A stretch of 64,000 bases of DNA from an uncultured Duncaniella sp. (GTDB taxonomy: Bacteria > Bacteroidota > Bacteroidia > Bacteroidales > Muribaculaceae): assembly GCA_958352885.1 (NCBI GenBank), contig CATWQI010000004.1, positions 265,437 through 329,436 on the forward strand. Reading direction: 5' to 3'. Shown here in pieces: positions 8,637 through 17,442 of the stretch. The position numbers were made by a program, and so were the translations under genes. Within the stretch, counting starts at the first letter, position 1, and each line of letters begins with the position of its first letter. Below the pieces are notes generated by a model, which did no database searches, was not told the origin of the DNA, and saw only the letters and a list, made by a program, of their open reading frames with translations.

Positions 8637-10544
8637 TTACTTCACTTCCTCAAATTCAACGTCATCTACATGACCTTCACCGGGGTTATTGGTGGGACCT
8701 GCCTGAGGACCTGCCTGCGCGCCGGGGTTAGCTCCGGCAGCCTGCTGTGCGTTGAGGATTTCCTGCTGGATAGCTCCGAAAGTCTGCTGGATTTCATTGA
8801 TAGCAGGATCGATGGCTGCGATATCCTGAGCCTTGTGGGCTTCCTTAAGCTTGTTAAGGGCAGTCTCGATGGTTGCTTTCTTGTCAGCCGGAATCTTATC
8901 GCCGAGCTCCTGCATCTGCTTTTCGGTCTGGAAGATTACAGTGTCAGCATGGTTGAGTTTGTCAATTTTCTCTTTCTCCTTGGCATCGGCGGCTGCGTTG
9001 GCTTCAGCCTCTTTTTTCATGCGCTCAATTTCAGCGTCAGTCAAGCCGCTTGAAGCCTCGATACGGATGCTCTGTTCCTTGCCTGTCGCCTTATCCTTGG
9101 CGGACACGTTGAGGATACCGTTGGCATCAACCTCAAATGTTACTTCAATCTGAGGAATACCACGTGGAGCGGGAGCTATGCCGTCAAGATGGAATTTACC
9201 AAGAGTCTTGTCATCCTTAGCCATAGGACGTTCTCCCTGGAGAACATGGATTTCAACTGAAGGCTGATTATCGGCAGCAGTTGAGAATGTCTCGCTCTTA
9301 CGGGTAGGGATAGTAGTGTTGGCTTCAATCATCTTGGTCATCACACCGCCGAGGGTCTCGATACCGATTGACAGAGGCACGACATCAAGAAGAAGCACAT
9401 CCTTTACATCGCCTGAAAGCACGCCACCCTGGATAGCTGCGCCTACTGCCACGACTTCATCAGGGTTAACGCCCTTTGAAGGAGCCTTGCCGAAGAACTT
9501 CTCAACTACCTGCTGTATGGCGGGGATACGGGTCGAACCGCCAACGAGGATTACTTCGTCGATATCCTTAGGAGTCATGCCGGCATCCTTAAGAGCCTGT
9601 TCGCAAGGCTTGATAGTAGCCTGTATGAGCTTGTCGGCAAGCTGCTCGAACTGTGAGCGGGTAAGAGTCTTTACCAAGTGCTTTGGACCGCTTGCTGTCG
9701 CAGTGATATAGGGGAGATTGATTTCAGTCGAAGTTGTTGATGAGAGCTCAATCTTGGCTTTCTCAGCAGCCTCTTTCAGACGCTGGAGTGCCATGGCATC
9801 CTGACGGAGGTCAATACCCTCGTCCTTCTTGAACTCGTCGGCAAGCCAGTCGATGATTACATGGTCGAAGTCATCACCGCCGAGGTGAGTGTCGCCGTTG
9901 GTTGACTTAACTTCAAACACTCCGTCGCCCAACTCGAGGATGGAGATATCGAATGTACCGCCACCGAGGTCGAACACTGCAATCTTCTGGTCCTTGTTTG
10001 ATTTGTCAAGACCGTAGGCAAGTGCGGCTGCGGTAGGCTCGTTAACGATACGCTTTACTGTAAGACCGGCGATTTCGCCTGCCTCCTTGGTTGCCTGTCG
10101 CTGTGAGTCGTTGAAGTATGCAGGTACGGTGATGACAGCCTCGGTTACTGACTGTCCGAGATAATCCTCTGCTGTCTTCTTCATTTTCTGAAGAATCATT
10201 GCTGAGATTTCCTGGGGGGTATATTCGCGTCCGTCAATGTCTACACGGGGTGTGTTGTTGTCGCTGCGGACCACTTTGTATGGCACGCGCTCGATTTCCT
10301 TCTCTACCTGGTCGAAAGTTTCGCCCATGAAACGCTTGATAGAGTAGATGGTTCGTTTAGGATTTGTGATGGCTTGACGCTTGGCAGGGTCGCCTACCTT
10401 ACGCTCTCCGCCGTCAACAAATGCTACAATTGAAGGGGTAGTGTTGCGACCTTCGCTGTTAGGAATAACCACAGGGTCGTTGCCCTCAAGTACAGAGACG
10501 CAGGAATTAGTAGTTCCAAGGTCAATACCGATAATTTTTCCCAT
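8637..10544 (-). CDS. dnaK: Chaperone DnaK (Hsp70)
   Basis: 635 aa, full length. The ATPase domain begins IGIDLGTTNSCVSVLEG, with DLGGGTFDISILELG near residue 195 and the linker-proximal VLLLDVVPLSIGIETLGG near 385-402. The substrate-binding domain follows, then a helical lid and a Gln/Ala/Gly/Pro-rich tail that ends in the charged EEVK motif. It works with DnaJ and GrpE, neither of which is in the window. No CIRCE element is visible upstream; the 240-bp gap to asnA is AT-rich. Confidence 0.98.
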   Translation of the reverse strand: MGKIIGIDLGTTNSCVSVLEGNDPVVIPNSEGRNTTPSIVAFVDGGERKVGDPAKRQAITNPKRTIYSIKRFMGETFDQVEKEIERVPYKVVRSDNNTPRVDIDGREYTPQEISAMILQKMKKTAEDYLGQSVTEAVITVPAYFNDSQRQATKEAGEIAGLTVKRIVNEPTAAALAYGLDKSNKDQKIAVFDLGGGTFDISILELGDGVFEVKSTNGDTHLGGDDFDHVIIDWLADEFKKDEGIDLRQDAMALQRLKEAAEKAKIELSSTTSTEINLPYITATASGPKHLVKTLTRSQFEQLADKLIQATIKPCEQALKDAGMTPKDIDEVILVGGSTRIPAIQQVVEKFFGKAPSKGVNPDEVVAVGAAIQGGVLSGDVKDVLLLDVVPLSIGIETLGGVMTKMIEANTTIPTRKSETFSTAADNQPSVEIHVLQGERPMAKDDKTLGKFHLDGIAPAPRGIPQIEVTFEVDANGILNVSAKDKATGKEQSIRIEASSGLTDAEIERMKKEAEANAAADAKEKEKIDKLNHADTVIFQTEKQMQELGDKIPADKKATIETALNKLKEAHKAQDIAAIDPAINEIQQTFGAIQQEILNAQQAAGANPGAQAGPQAGPTNNPGEGHVDDVEFEEVK

Positions 10545-10716
10545 AATTAGATAGATTTATATATGTTTCTGAATTAATATTAATGATATGTTCAATCACT
10601 AATGAAACAAATTTTGTGCCAAAAAGGTTGTGGCGTTTCTAACTAATTAGATATTAAAAGATTAAAATAATCGTATCATGTGACAATTTGACTGACACGA
10701 CTGACAGAATTAACAG

Positions 10717-10755
10717 AAAAACCGACAGTGCCCGGGTTTGCAGGGCTCTGTCGGT
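10717..10755 (-). terminator. asnA terminator
   Basis: ACCGACAG (10721-10728) pairs with CTGTCGGT (10748-10755), extended by a CCC/GGG inner stem, and on the minus strand runs into TTTTCTG. It sits 28 bp beyond the asnA stop. Confidence 0.8.
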
Positions 10756-10782
10756 GCGCAATCATATAATCTTGTGTAAGCT

Positions 10783-11817
10783 TTAGAGGAGTTCGATACC
10801 GGCGGCGGCACATCTTTCAATCTGCTCTTCTGGCCAGATTGACGCCTGCACCTCCCCGATATGAGCCTTGCGGAGAAGGAACATGCAGAGTCGGCTCTGT
10901 CCTATGCCGCCACCGATGGAGTAGGGCATCTCGCCGTTGAGCAGCATTCTGTGGAAATTCAAGTCAGCCTTTTCCGGACAGCCCCGGACCTCAAGCTGTT
11001 TGCGTAGCGATTCTGGACTTACTCGGATACCCATCGATGATATCTCAAACGGTATTTCCAGTACCGGGTTCCAGAGTATGAGGTCGCCGTTTAGACCGTT
11101 GAATCCATCTTCGTTGGGGGAAATCCAATCGTCATAGTCAGGTGCGCGTCCGTCATGGGGCTCACCGTCTGAAAGCACATCGCCTATACCTATTATAAAT
11201 ATAGCGCCATATTGCTTTGCTGCTTCCGCCTCACGCTCCTTGGGGGTAAGTTTGGGATACTGCCTTGCGAGCTCCTCTGCATGGATGAATTTTATGTCGT
11301 CAGGGAGCACGGGTGTGATATGTGGGAATTTTTCATATACCATCTGCTCGACTTCGCGCAGTGTGCGGTAGATTGTTTTCACTGTCCCTTTGAGATAGGA
11401 GAGGTTGCGGTCACTCTCGTTTATGGTCTTTTCCCAGTCCCATTGGTCCACGTAGAGGGAATGCAGGTTGTCCAGTTCCTCGAATGTACGGATGGCATTC
11501 ATGTCTGTGTACAATCCGTAGCCCGGTGCTATGTCATAGGCCCCGAGTTTATATCTTTTCCATTTGGCGAGTGAATGTACCACTTCCGCTTTACGTCCGT
11601 TCATCGCATCGATGGTGAATGACACTGCATGTTCCACTCCGTTGAGGTCATCGTTGAGTCCTGTGCCTGTCAGTAGGAAAAGCGGAGCGGTGACACGGCG
11701 TAATTTTAATTCTCGTGCCAGCGTGGTCTGGAACGCATCCTTTACCATTTTTATGGCTACTTCAGTGGTCTCTGGAAGCAGTTTCTGGCGGTAGTGCCTT
11801 GGAATAATCAGTGGCAT
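10783..11817 (-). CDS. asnA: Aspartate-ammonia ligase (asparagine synthetase A)
   Basis: Makes asparagine from aspartate, ammonia and ATP, releasing AMP and PPi. It has a class-II aminoacyl-tRNA-synthetase-like fold. Visible family segments include LTGTGLNDDLNGVEHAV near residue 50, a KWKRYKL block near 88, YTDMNAIR near 104, and the C-terminal motif-3 region SIGGGIGQSRLCMFLL near 305-320. Length (344 aa) is slightly longer than the E. coli enzyme. Transcribed alone. Confidence 0.95.
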   Translation of the reverse strand: MPLIIPRHYRQKLLPETTEVAIKMVKDAFQTTLARELKLRRVTAPLFLLTGTGLNDDLNGVEHAVSFTIDAMNGRKAEVVHSLAKWKRYKLGAYDIAPGYGLYTDMNAIRTFEELDNLHSLYVDQWDWEKTINESDRNLSYLKGTVKTIYRTLREVEQMVYEKFPHITPVLPDDIKFIHAEELARQYPKLTPKEREAEAAKQYGAIFIIGIGDVLSDGEPHDGRAPDYDDWISPNEDGFNGLNGDLILWNPVLEIPFEISSMGIRVSPESLRKQLEVRGCPEKADLNFHRMLLNGEMPYSIGGGIGQSRLCMFLLRKAHIGEVQASIWPEEQIERCAAAGIELL

Positions 11818-11882
11818 AATTCGCTTGATTGTTTTTATATGTTGTACCTAATGTTATCTGTGATGTAAGCGGGTTACGGTGG

Positions 11883-11890
11883 CAAAGGTA
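11883..11890 (-). promoter_or_regulatory. -7 box (TACCTTTG) for asnA
   Basis: TAnnTTTG match on the minus strand, 66 bp before the asnA ATG. Confidence 0.55.
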
Positions 11891-11912
11891 TGGGATATAT
11901 TTGATATTTACA

Positions 11913-11954
11913 AACAAAATGACAGAAAATTTTTAAATTTTCTGTCATTTTGTT
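11913..11954. terminator. Perfect 20-bp palindromic terminator
   Basis: AACAAAATGACAGAAAATTT is followed by a 2-nt loop and its exact complement. It lies 31 bp beyond the stop of the NlpC/P60 gene and just upstream of the asnA promoter. Confidence 0.75.
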
Positions 11955-11984
11955 ATTATTCTGGAGTAATATCTTTCTTTTTGG

Positions 11985-12566
11985 CTATAATTTGGATTCG
12001 TCGATGACTCGGGTGGAGTGTAGGTAGTGGTTGGAATAATATGCCCCGTCGGGGAAGCTTTGTATTACCACCCCGTGTTTGGTGGATGCATGTATGAACT
12101 TGACTTTGCCGGTTTCCTCGTCCACATCAATCACCATCCCAACGTGTCCTACAGTACGCCCGCCGCGTCTGCCGCTGAAAAACATAAGGTCGCCGACACG
12201 CAGTTCGTTGACACTTACCGGTGTCCCTTCCTGACCTTGAAGACGAGATGCCGGACTTAGCTTAATGTCAAAGTTGCGGAACACGTAGCTTGTGAATCCG
12301 GAACAATCGAACACATAAGGACCTTTGCCCCCCGGTTTGTATTTCCTCCCGAGATGGAGTTTTGCGAAATTCACTAATTCTGTCTGAAATGAACTGACAC
12401 TGTTGAACATGTCTCCGAGCCCGTCATCCTCTCCGAGTAATTCCCACGGAGTCATTGCGAGTACATCGCCTTCGGTGGGGTCAACCGGTTGTGATGCATG
12501 GCATAAATGTATGGCAGATGCGCTCAGTAGTATTATGGATACAATTCTGTTCTTTAAGGTAATCAT
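11985..12566 (-). CDS. Secreted NlpC/P60 (C40) cell-wall peptidase
   Basis: 193 aa with an N-terminal signal peptide (cleavage after about residue 25, CHASQ). The C40 domain follows: catalytic Cys in FDCSGFTSYVF near residue 88, His in GHVGMVIDV near 140, and a third polar position in FIHAST near 157. Such enzymes cut D-Glu to diamino-acid peptide bonds in peptidoglycan. There is no SH3 or LysM targeting domain. It is divergent from the beta-helix gene through back-to-back promoters. Confidence 0.88.
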   Translation of the reverse strand: MITLKNRIVSIILLSASAIHLCHASQPVDPTEGDVLAMTPWELLGEDDGLGDMFNSVSSFQTELVNFAKLHLGRKYKPGGKGPYVFDCSGFTSYVFRNFDIKLSPASRLQGQEGTPVSVNELRVGDLMFFSGRRGGRTVGHVGMVIDVDEETGKVKFIHASTKHGVVIQSFPDGAYYSNHYLHSTRVIDESKL

Positions 12567-12587
12567 GGTCTAATTTGTAATAAGGTG

Positions 12588-12616
12588 CAAAATTACAAAA
12601 AAATTGCGTAATTTTG
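12588..12616. promoter_or_regulatory. Back-to-back -7 boxes for NlpC/P60 (-) and the beta-helix gene (+)
   Basis: TAATTTTG occurs on the minus strand at 12588-12595 and on the plus strand at 12609-12616, 13 bp apart. The plus transcript would have a leader of about 85 nt before the ATG at 12708. Confidence 0.6.
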
Positions 12617-12707
12617 TACTCAGCAGGCGTGATGGAGGGCTCAAAATTTATCCATTCATGCGAGGGGTGTTAGTGAGTTTGTCAGCCTGTGTAGTAAAAA
12701 ATAGATA

Positions 12708-14078
12708 ATGACCATGAAATTTCGTTTCGAAGATTTGTTAAAGCTGGCAGTTGCCAATATCGCTGTTTCATGCTTTGTGTTTCCGCTCAGTGCGGATGTG
12801 TTATATATGGCACCTGATGGGGATGACTCCGCATCCGGTGCAATCGACGCACCTCTTGCCACCTTGCCAGCGGCATATGCCAGGATGGAGGGCGGTGACA
12901 CTCTTTATTTCCGTGGCGGCACATATCATGTCACGGACGGACAGGTCATGAAGTACGATAAGAATTACGCTTACGTGTTTGCATTGGAAAAGGCGGGTAC
13001 GCCCGGCAGCAAAACTTGTTTCATGGGCTATCCGGGTGAGCGACCGGTGTTTGATTTCTCGGCTCTTCAGCTTGACGGCAGGCACAGGTTTGCCGCCTTT
13101 TATCTTGGAGCTGACAATCTGCATCTGCGTAATTTTGACATAGTGGGAGTGCCGGTGCGAGTGTTGGGACATACGCAGTCCGAATGTGTGGCTGCGCGCA
13201 AGGGGTCTGACTGTATAGTTGAGAACATCGCTATGCACGACGGGATGGCTATCGGTTATTATCAGACTGCCGGCTCCAATAACCTCGTGCTTAATTGCGA
13301 TGCTTATAACAACTATGACGATTACAGCGAAGGTGCCTACGGTGGCAATGTCGACGGATTCGGGTTTCATCTCGGCAGCCCGGAATATACCGGTAACGTG
13401 ATTCGTAATTGCAGGGCGTGGAGAAATTCCGATGACGGATTTGATCTGATTAACTGTAAGGCTCCGGTGGAGATAGACCATTGCTGGGCGTTTTATAATG
13501 GATTCAAACCTACAGCTAATCCTGCGGACACAGTAACGTTCGAAAGTGCCGGTGACGGCAACGGCTTTAAGGCGGGGGGCTACGGGATGAAGCCTGGGAA
13601 AACGAAGTGCCCGGACATTGTTCCCCGTTATTACATACATCACTGCGTTGCATATCACAACAAGGCTAACGGTCTGTATTCCAATCATCATCTTGGCGGT
13701 TCCAGATGGGAAAATAATTCCTCGTGGGATAATCGTGGAAATTACAATATGGTAAATCGCAAGTCGGAACGGGAAGTGGTCGACGTACCGGGCTATGGCC
13801 ATGAGCTTACGGGTAACGTGTCATATACCTATGCCGATGGCATGCGTAGCGGACACCTTGTGAATTGCGACATGACGCGCAGCAGTCTTGTCAACAACTC
13901 GTTTGCCCCGGCTGATTCCACTGTTACCGTTACGGGTGACATGTTTGTCAGCGTTGACCCTGCGGAACTTTTCCTCCCTCGTGATGCCGACGGCAATCTG
14001 CCGCGGATTAATTTCTTGAGAGCCAAGACTGGCAGTCCGATTGCTGCCCGGCATCAAGGTTGGGCGACAGAGGAATAA
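12708..14078 (+). CDS. Secreted right-handed parallel beta-helix protein (PL9-like polysaccharide lyase)
   Basis: 456 aa with a signal peptide ending near SADVLY. The start of the mature protein (YMAPDGDDSASGAIDAPLAT, then GGDTLYFRGGTY) is the usual entry of secreted pectate-lyase-fold enzymes. Asn-rich beta-helix coils follow (SNNLVLNCDAYNNYD near 190, then CRAWRNSDDGFDL and a DGNGFKAGGYG block near 285). The order DDGFDL, then FYNG, then GNGFK matches PL9 pectate/rhamnogalacturonan lyases, where a lysine in that last block is catalytic. An uncharged substrate or binding role cannot be excluded. A lyase would supply unsaturated uronates to the operon at 19.8 kb. Confidence 0.75.
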   Translation: MTMKFRFEDLLKLAVANIAVSCFVFPLSADVLYMAPDGDDSASGAIDAPLATLPAAYARMEGGDTLYFRGGTYHVTDGQVMKYDKNYAYVFALEKAGTPGSKTCFMGYPGERPVFDFSALQLDGRHRFAAFYLGADNLHLRNFDIVGVPVRVLGHTQSECVAARKGSDCIVENIAMHDGMAIGYYQTAGSNNLVLNCDAYNNYDDYSEGAYGGNVDGFGFHLGSPEYTGNVIRNCRAWRNSDDGFDLINCKAPVEIDHCWAFYNGFKPTANPADTVTFESAGDGNGFKAGGYGMKPGKTKCPDIVPRYYIHHCVAYHNKANGLYSNHHLGGSRWENNSSWDNRGNYNMVNRKSEREVVDVPGYGHELTGNVSYTYADGMRSGHLVNCDMTRSSLVNNSFAPADSTVTVTGDMFVSVDPAELFLPRDADGNLPRINFLRAKTGSPIAARHQGWATEE

Positions 14079-14142
14079 TGGTGCCGGTCGGAATCATGCA
14101 AATTATTTCTATGATAATGGCAGTTATATCGGGGATTCTTTG

Positions 14143-14150
14143 TATTTTTG
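14143..14150 (+). promoter_or_regulatory. -7 box (TATTTTTG) for the tsaC operon
   Basis: TAnnTTTG match; it would leave a leader of about 170 nt before tsaC. Confidence 0.45.
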
Positions 14151-14173
14151 CATTAGAATAATGGCTGTTTTAG

Positions 14174-14284
14174 ATGTTTTTTGTTGATACCATACCCGAA
14201 CGGCTTCGACTGAAACGCAGCCTTGGACAGAATTTACAGAAAACAGGCGGGCTACTTAGGCTAAAGTGGTCATGCCCGGACTAA
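14174..14284 (+). other. Possible 36-codon leader ORF before tsaC
   Basis: An ATG frame (MFFVDTIPERLRLK..., ending SCPD) fills most of the 170-nt leader between the promoter and tsaC and stops 41 bp before the tsaC ATG. No family is recognised. It could be a leader peptide or chance; the same stretch has GC-rich inverted segments that could be a structured RNA. Confidence 0.25.
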
Positions 14285-14325
14285 TGATAACTTAAAAAAC
14301 AGCCTATAATATTGAGCGGTACATC

Positions 14326-14895
14326 ATGACGTTTCAAGATGACATTCAGAATGCTGTGTCAGTTATGCGGAAGGGCGGCGTTATTCTGTATCCCACCGAC
14401 ACTGTATGGGGGATAGGGTGTGACGCCACAAGCCCACAAGCTGTCGGCAGGGTGTATGAGATAAAACACCGTGCCGATTCCAAAGCCTTGATTTCATTGG
14501 TTGGCGATGACAGTATTCTCGGTGACTATGTGGGGGCAATCGCCGGCATGGCGTTGCGGATGATAGCTGAATCCGACCGTCCTACCACAATAGTATATCC
14601 CGAATGCCGGAATATGGCTCCCAATCTGCTTGCTGCCGACGGCTCTGCGGCTCTGCGGGTGACACATGAGATATATTCCAGGGAACTGTGTCGGCAGTTA
14701 GGCTCCCCGGTAGTGTCGACTTCGGCTAATATCAGCGGTGAGCCGGCACCTGCGGTGTTCGGCGAGATTTCCCCTGAGATAATTGCTGCGGTGGACTATG
14801 TGGCTTGTTACCGCCGTGACGATGAGTCTGTTGCCACACCGTCAAGGGTGGTTAAAATCAATCCGGACGGTTCAACCGAAATATTGCGTCCCTGA
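14326..14895 (+). CDS. tsaC: L-threonylcarbamoyladenylate synthase (Sua5/YrdC/YwlC)
   Basis: Uses threonine, bicarbonate and ATP to make threonylcarbamoyl-AMP, the precursor of t6A37 in ANN-decoding tRNAs. The YrdC core is present: GGVILYPTDTVWGIGCDA near residues 16-33, KHRADSKALISLV near 47-59 (the conserved KxR...KP-like basic site), and STSANISGEPAP near 131-142. Length (189 aa) is that of the short TsaC type without the Sua5 extension. It shares the TGATG junction with the next gene (1-bp overlap). Confidence 0.92.
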   Translation: MTFQDDIQNAVSVMRKGGVILYPTDTVWGIGCDATSPQAVGRVYEIKHRADSKALISLVGDDSILGDYVGAIAGMALRMIAESDRPTTIVYPECRNMAPNLLAADGSAALRVTHEIYSRELCRQLGSPVVSTSANISGEPAPAVFGEISPEIIAAVDYVACYRRDDESVATPSRVVKINPDGSTEILRP

Positions 14896-15500
14896 TGAGC
14901 GAAGGTGACCGGAAGCGGATTTATCTGCGGTGCAAACGGATTTCCGACGTGGTGTGCGCTATGGCTGGGCTGATAGTGGCATCTCCACTGATACTGGTGC
15001 TTGCCATGTTGGTGAAACTCCAGTCGCCCGGACCGGTTGTTTACAGTCAATGGCGTGTGGGATACCGTGGCAGACGTTTCAGGATATATAAGCTCCGCTC
15101 CATGATTGAGAATGCCGAGCTTGGCACTCCAATGCTCTGTGATGCCGACGACGAAAGAGTCACTCCGATAGGGCGTTTCATGCGTCGGTATCATCTGGAT
15201 GAACTCCCAAACATGTGGAACGTGCTCATTGGAGATATGTCAATTGTTGGCCCGAGACCGGAAAGAGAGTATTTCATCGACAAGATTAAGGAGCTCTCGC
15301 CCGAATATGATTTGATCATGCAGGTGCGTCCGGGCATGACATCGTGGGGGATGGTCAAATACGGATATGCCACTGATGTCGGACAAATGGTGGAGCGCCT
15401 CAGGTATGACATACTATATATAAGGAAATTATCCCCCGCGCTGGATATGAAAATAATACTTCATACCATTCGCATGCTCGGCAAGGGGAGGGGAATATAA
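14895..15500 (+). CDS. Bacterial sugar transferase (polyprenyl-phosphate glycosyl-1-phosphate transferase)
   Basis: 201 aa, the small monotopic type. A membrane re-entrant segment near residues 15-38 (DVVCAMAGLIVASPLILVLA) is followed by the family core VVYSQWRVGYRGRRFRIYKLRSM near 50-72, DELPNMWNVLIGDMSIVGPRP near 100-120, and PGMTSWG near 143. It moves a sugar-1-phosphate onto undecaprenyl phosphate to start a surface glycan. It is unusual in sitting alone between tsaC and a ClC gene and not in a polysaccharide cluster. Confidence 0.88.
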   Translation: MSEGDRKRIYLRCKRISDVVCAMAGLIVASPLILVLAMLVKLQSPGPVVYSQWRVGYRGRRFRIYKLRSMIENAELGTPMLCDADDERVTPIGRFMRRYHLDELPNMWNVLIGDMSIVGPRPEREYFIDKIKELSPEYDLIMQVRPGMTSWGMVKYGYATDVGQMVERLRYDILYIRKLSPALDMKIILHTIRMLGKGRGI

Positions 15501-15517
15501 CAATTGAAATAAAATAA

Positions 15518-17320
15518 ATGGCTACATTTATCAGACATATAGGAGATAACTTTCACCGTGCGTTCATGGCATTGCTCGTATGGCGGGAACATCATATCAA
15601 AGAGAAGACTTTCGTCATCATTCTGGCATTGATTGTCGGGGTGCTTGGCGGAGTGGCTGCGCTTGTGCTTAAAACATTGATACATGTCATATCCGGATTC
15701 CTGACAGCGCATCTTAACATCTCCGAAGGCAACTATCTGTTCCTCCTTTATCCTTTGGCGGGTATATTGTTGTCAAGCCTGTATGTTAAATATGTGGTGC
15801 GTGACAATATATCTCACGGTGTCACGCGTGTGCTATACGCAATCTCCCAGAACAAGTCACGGCTTAAGAAACATAACATGTACTCGTCTGTCATCGCCAG
15901 TTCGATTACCATCGGCTTCGGTGGCTCTGTCGGTGCGGAGGGCCCAATCGTGTATACAGGTGCGGCGATAGGAAGTAATCTCGGCAGAGTGTTCAGAATG
16001 TCTCCACGCATTCTGATGATTCTTGTGGGTTGTGGGGCGGCTGCCGGAATCGCCGGCATATTCAAGGCTCCTATCGCAGGGATGCTTTTCACACTTGAGG
16101 TGCTGATGATTGATCTTACCACTGTGTCCGTCATGCCGTTGCTCATAGCGTCTATCACGGCTGCGACCGTCGCATACGTGTTTACCGGCTACGACGTTGA
16201 ATTTTTCTTCCTCCAGAGCGAGCCGTTTATGACAGCGAGAATCCCTTATGTGGTGTTGCTGGGGGTGTTTCTCGGTTTTGTCTCCCTCTATTTCACACGC
16301 ACTATGAACATGATGGAGAATATATTCCGTAAACTGAATTCTCCATGGAAAAAGATTCTCGTGGGCGGAGGTATACTTGCGTTGCTTGTGTTCCTTTTCC
16401 CGCCTCTTTACGGTGAGGGATATTCGGCGATAGTGGACCTCCTTAGCGGCGATACATCCTCGATAGTCAACAGTTCCATTTTCTACAAGGACAGGGATCA
16501 GGTGTGGTGGATACTCGGCTTTATCGCTGCGCTTGTGTTGCTGAAGGCGTTTGCCACATCTGCCACAAACGGCGGTGGCGGTGTCGGAGGAACATTCGCT
16601 CCGTCACTATACGTAGGGTGTATGGCAGGCTTCTTCTTCGCTTTCTTCCTCAATACTATCTTTGACCTTGACCTGTCGACCAAGAATTTCGCATTGATGG
16701 GTATGGCAGGGGTAATGTCGGGTGTCATGCACGCGCCTCTGATGGGTATCTTCCTCACTGCGGAGCTTACCGGCGGTTACGATCTGTTTCTGCCGCTTCT
16801 GATATCCTCGGCAATCTCCTACGGCACCATTAAATTCTTCGAGCCATACAGCATCTACACTATGCGTCTCGCCCGCGAAGGCAAGCTCCTCACTCATCAC
16901 AAGGACAAGGCGGTGCTCACGTTGCTGAAAGTCAACAATGTGATTGAGAACGATTTCATAGCTGTCCGCCCGGGTATGAATCTGAAGGAGATGGTCAATG
17001 CCATTTCCAAGTCTTCACGAAACCTTTTCCCTGTGGTCAACGAGTCCGGCGAGCTGCTCGGCGTAGTGCTTCTTGACGAAATACGTAACATCATGTTCCG
17101 TCCTGACCTCTACAAGCGTATGTATGTGAACCAGTTCATGTCCATGCCCCCGGCAAGGGTCGAGATAGGGGAGAGTATGGATGCCGTGATGAAAAAGTTC
17201 GACAGTACTGGTGCTTGGAATCTTCCCGTGGTTGAAAATGGCAAATATGTGGGATTCGTCTCAAAATCCAAGATATTCAATTCCTATCGACGTGTGCTCC
17301 GCCATTATTCGGAGGATTAG
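15518..17320 (+). CDS. ClC-family chloride channel/transporter with tandem CBS domains
   Basis: 600 aa. About ten membrane helices cover residues 25-430. Ion-path motifs GGSVGAEGP near 132 (gating Glu present) and GIAGIFKAPIAG near 180, with GGGGVGGTFAPSLYVG near 350, define the family. Two CBS motifs fill about 450-595 (VVNESGELLGVVLLDE; LPVVENGKYVGFVSKS) and probably sense a nucleotide. It is 17 bp behind the sugar transferase and is likely the last gene of the tsaC operon. Confidence 0.92.
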   Translation: MATFIRHIGDNFHRAFMALLVWREHHIKEKTFVIILALIVGVLGGVAALVLKTLIHVISGFLTAHLNISEGNYLFLLYPLAGILLSSLYVKYVVRDNISHGVTRVLYAISQNKSRLKKHNMYSSVIASSITIGFGGSVGAEGPIVYTGAAIGSNLGRVFRMSPRILMILVGCGAAAGIAGIFKAPIAGMLFTLEVLMIDLTTVSVMPLLIASITAATVAYVFTGYDVEFFFLQSEPFMTARIPYVVLLGVFLGFVSLYFTRTMNMMENIFRKLNSPWKKILVGGGILALLVFLFPPLYGEGYSAIVDLLSGDTSSIVNSSIFYKDRDQVWWILGFIAALVLLKAFATSATNGGGGVGGTFAPSLYVGCMAGFFFAFFLNTIFDLDLSTKNFALMGMAGVMSGVMHAPLMGIFLTAELTGGYDLFLPLLISSAISYGTIKFFEPYSIYTMRLAREGKLLTHHKDKAVLTLLKVNNVIENDFIAVRPGMNLKEMVNAISKSSRNLFPVVNESGELLGVVLLDEIRNIMFRPDLYKRMYVNQFMSMPPARVEIGESMDAVMKKFDSTGAWNLPVVENGKYVGFVSKSKIFNSYRRVLRHYSED

Positions 17321-17352
17321 CCGTTGATTGGCATGACGGATAAACGAATGAC

Positions 17353-17396
17353 CGGCAGCGTTACATATCGAAGCGCTGCCGATCAAATTTTTTGTA
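17353..17396 (+). terminator. Terminator after the ClC gene
   Basis: CGGCAGCG (17353-17360) pairs with CGCTGCCG (17374-17381), then ATCAAATTTTTTG. It lies between the convergent ClC and fbp genes. Confidence 0.75.
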
Positions 17397-17442
17397 TGGA
17401 GGTTATCTCTATTAGACCGAGGGGCTAATTCCGGTCAACGGA

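Noticed and set aside
12801..13802. Long minus-strand frame (333 codons) across the beta-helix gene
   Set aside because: It is the antisense of a well-supported secreted enzyme; it has no start context and a His/Ile/Val-rich composition typical of antisense frames.
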